Of a DNA stretch of 22,462 nucleotides, positions 21,554 through 22,462 are shown in pieces; within the stretch, counting starts at the first letter, position 1; every line of letters starts with the position of its first letter. Origin of the DNA: DASXMT01 sp035552655 (GTDB lineage Bacteria; Actinomycetota; Acidimicrobiia; Acidimicrobiales; RAAP-2); contig DASZLD010000243.1 of the NCBI GenBank assembly GCA_035552655.1, forward strand, positions 1 through 22,462, in the 5' to 3' direction. A program made the position numbers and the translations under genes. Below the pieces are notes generated by a model. It was given only the letters and a program-made list of their open reading frames with translations. It did no database searches and was not told the origin of the DNA.

Positions 21554-22462
21554 TCAGAGGACGCCGGTCAGGGCACCGACGGGCATGCGGAGGTCGGCCA
21601 GCATCTGGAGATCCTCGTCGGCCGAGCGCCCCAGGGTGGTCAGGTAGTTGCCGACGATCAACGCGTTGATGCCCGAGGTAAGTCCCATGGACTGCAGATC
21701 GCGCAACGTCACCTCGCGACCTCCGGCGTAGCGGAGGATGACGCCGGGGAGGCCCAGCCGGAACAGGGCGATCCACCGGATCGCTTCCCAGGCCCCGACG
21801 GGCTGCTGGTCGCCCAGAGGGGTGCCCGGGCGGGGGTTGAGGAAATTGAGCGGGACCTCGGTGGGATCGAGCTCTTGGAGCTGGGTGAGCAGCTCTACCC
21901 GCTGGTCGTCGCTCTCGCCCATCCCGATGAGCGCCCCACAGCACAGCTCCATCCCGTGATCGCGCACAAGTCGGCAGGTGTCCTCCCGCTCCTCCCAGGT
22001 ATGCGACGTCACCACGTTGGTGAAGAACGACTTGGACGTTTCGAGGTTGTGGTTGTAGCGGTGAACCCCACCTTCGGCCAGCCGGCGGGCCTGGTCATCG
22101 GTGAGGAGGCCGGCGCTGACGGCCACGTTGAGCCCGGTGGCCTCGTGCACCAGGGGGACCAGCTCCAAGATGCGGTTCAGCGTGCGCTCGTCGGGCCCGC
22201 GGATGGCCAGCACGATGCAGAACTCGGATGCGCCCGCCGCCTTCGTCTCCTGGGCGGCGCGGAGCACCTCCTCGGCGTCGAGGAACGGGGTGGCCTTCAC
22301 CGGCGTCTCGAAACGGGACGACTGCGAGCAGAAGTGGCAGTCCTCCGGGCAGCCGCCGGTCTTGGCCGAGAGGATGCCCTCGACCTCGACCTCGGGCCCG
22401 CACCAGGCCAGGCGGACCTGGTGGGCCAAGGCGGCCAACGAGGTGACCCATTGGTCGGGTAG
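21554..22462 (-). CDS. bioB: Biotin synthase, 5' end outside the window
   Basis: A radical SAM enzyme that inserts sulfur into dethiobiotin to make biotin. 302 codons are visible and the frame stays open at the window edge (it reads LPDQWVTSLAALAHQVRLAW), so the gene probably starts beyond 22462; the TTG at 22438 is not a convincing start. The cluster motif is CPEDCHFC at visible residues 38-45, followed by FCIVLAIRGP, VHRYNHNLETSKSFF, CCGALIGMGES, VPLNFLNPRPGTPL and LRYAGGRE, all standard for BioB. The cysteine matching E. coli Cys97 (82), one matching Cys188 (174/175) and the arginine matching Arg260 are present, but no cysteine lies in LNVAVSAGLL, where E. coli has Cys128. It is followed by the BsaP-like gene, about 13 kb from bioAFD. 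Confidence 0.94.
   Translation of the reverse strand, partial: LPDQWVTSLAALAHQVRLAWCGPEVEVEGILSAKTGGCPEDCHFCSQSSRFETPVKATPFLDAEEVLRAAQETKAAGASEFCIVLAIRGPDERTLNRILELVPLVHEATGLNVAVSAGLLTDDQARRLAEGGVHRYNHNLETSKSFFTNVVTSHTWEEREDTCRLVRDHGMELCCGALIGMGESDDQRVELLTQLQELDPTEVPLNFLNPRPGTPLGDQQPVGAWEAIRWIALFRLGLPGVILRYAGGREVTLRDLQSMGLTSGINALIVGNYLTTLGRSADEDLQMLADLRMPVGALTGVL

Noticed and set aside
1..22462. CRISPR array, mobile element or prophage
   Set aside because: No regularly spaced repeats, transposase, integrase or phage gene was found, and gene content and composition look like core chromosome throughout.

Overview
The window is a stretch of ordinary-looking chromosome from a high-GC bacterium. 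Codons end mostly in G or C, GTG starts are common, and most genes are packed in short collinear runs. The Rv2578c-type radical SAM protein, the SCO6745-like protein, the DUF3039 protein, the BsaP-like protein and the F420-type luciferase-like oxidoreductase all point to Actinomycetota. An uncultured lineage near Acidimicrobiia is my guess, not something the sequence proves. I see no rRNA, tRNA, CRISPR array, transposase, phage gene or integration site. No gene-free stretch exceeds 300 bases; the longest is about 240 (21115-21353) and holds hairpins only.

Layout. (1) 1-5102: a short RmlA-like sugar nucleotidyltransferase (+); a FadD-type acyl-CoA synthetase (-) divergent from an acyl-CoA dehydrogenase (+); an SCO6745-like protein (-) downstream of an archaeal-type riboflavin synthase (-). 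(2) 5221-8466: a biotin operon bioA-bioF-bioD with overlapping genes, divergent from the riboflavin synthase. (3) 8476-9429: a radical SAM protein of the Rv2578c/spore-photoproduct-lyase-like group (-), whose promoter spacer holds a perfect LexA/SOS box. (4) 9545-11200: a luciferase-like monooxygenase (-) and a divergent TetR regulator (+), with two inverted-repeat operators lying on a good -35/-10 promoter. (5) 11323-12648: an NAD(P)-binding NmrA-like protein and a NUDIX hydrolase (+), the latter preceded by a 17-codon overlapping leader ORF. (6) 12708-17762: minus-strand genes for a MetF-like protein, a TMEM175-like channel, an ABC-F ATPase, a Dus tRNA-dihydrouridine synthase and Maf. (7) 17868-21114: a plus-strand operon of DUF3039 protein, adenine deaminase, ABC ATPase and ABC-2 permease. 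(8) 21354-22462: bioB (-, running off the window edge) followed by a small cysteine-rich protein that I assign to the BsaP biotin synthase auxiliary family.

How they fit together. The late biotin pathway is complete here (BioF, BioA, BioD, BioB plus BsaP) but lies at two loci about 13 kb apart. BioA resembles the Bacillus lysine-using clade. BioB keeps the radical SAM cysteines but lacks a cysteine where E. coli BioB has Cys128. The riboflavin synthase is the lumazine-synthase-like archaeal type, unusual for a bacterium. Several genes have no Shine-Dalgarno sequence but a TAnnnT -10 box six to eight bases before the start codon, suggesting leaderless mRNAs. The most testable regulatory predictions are the SOS control of the radical SAM gene and the TetR control of the luciferase-like oxidoreductase.
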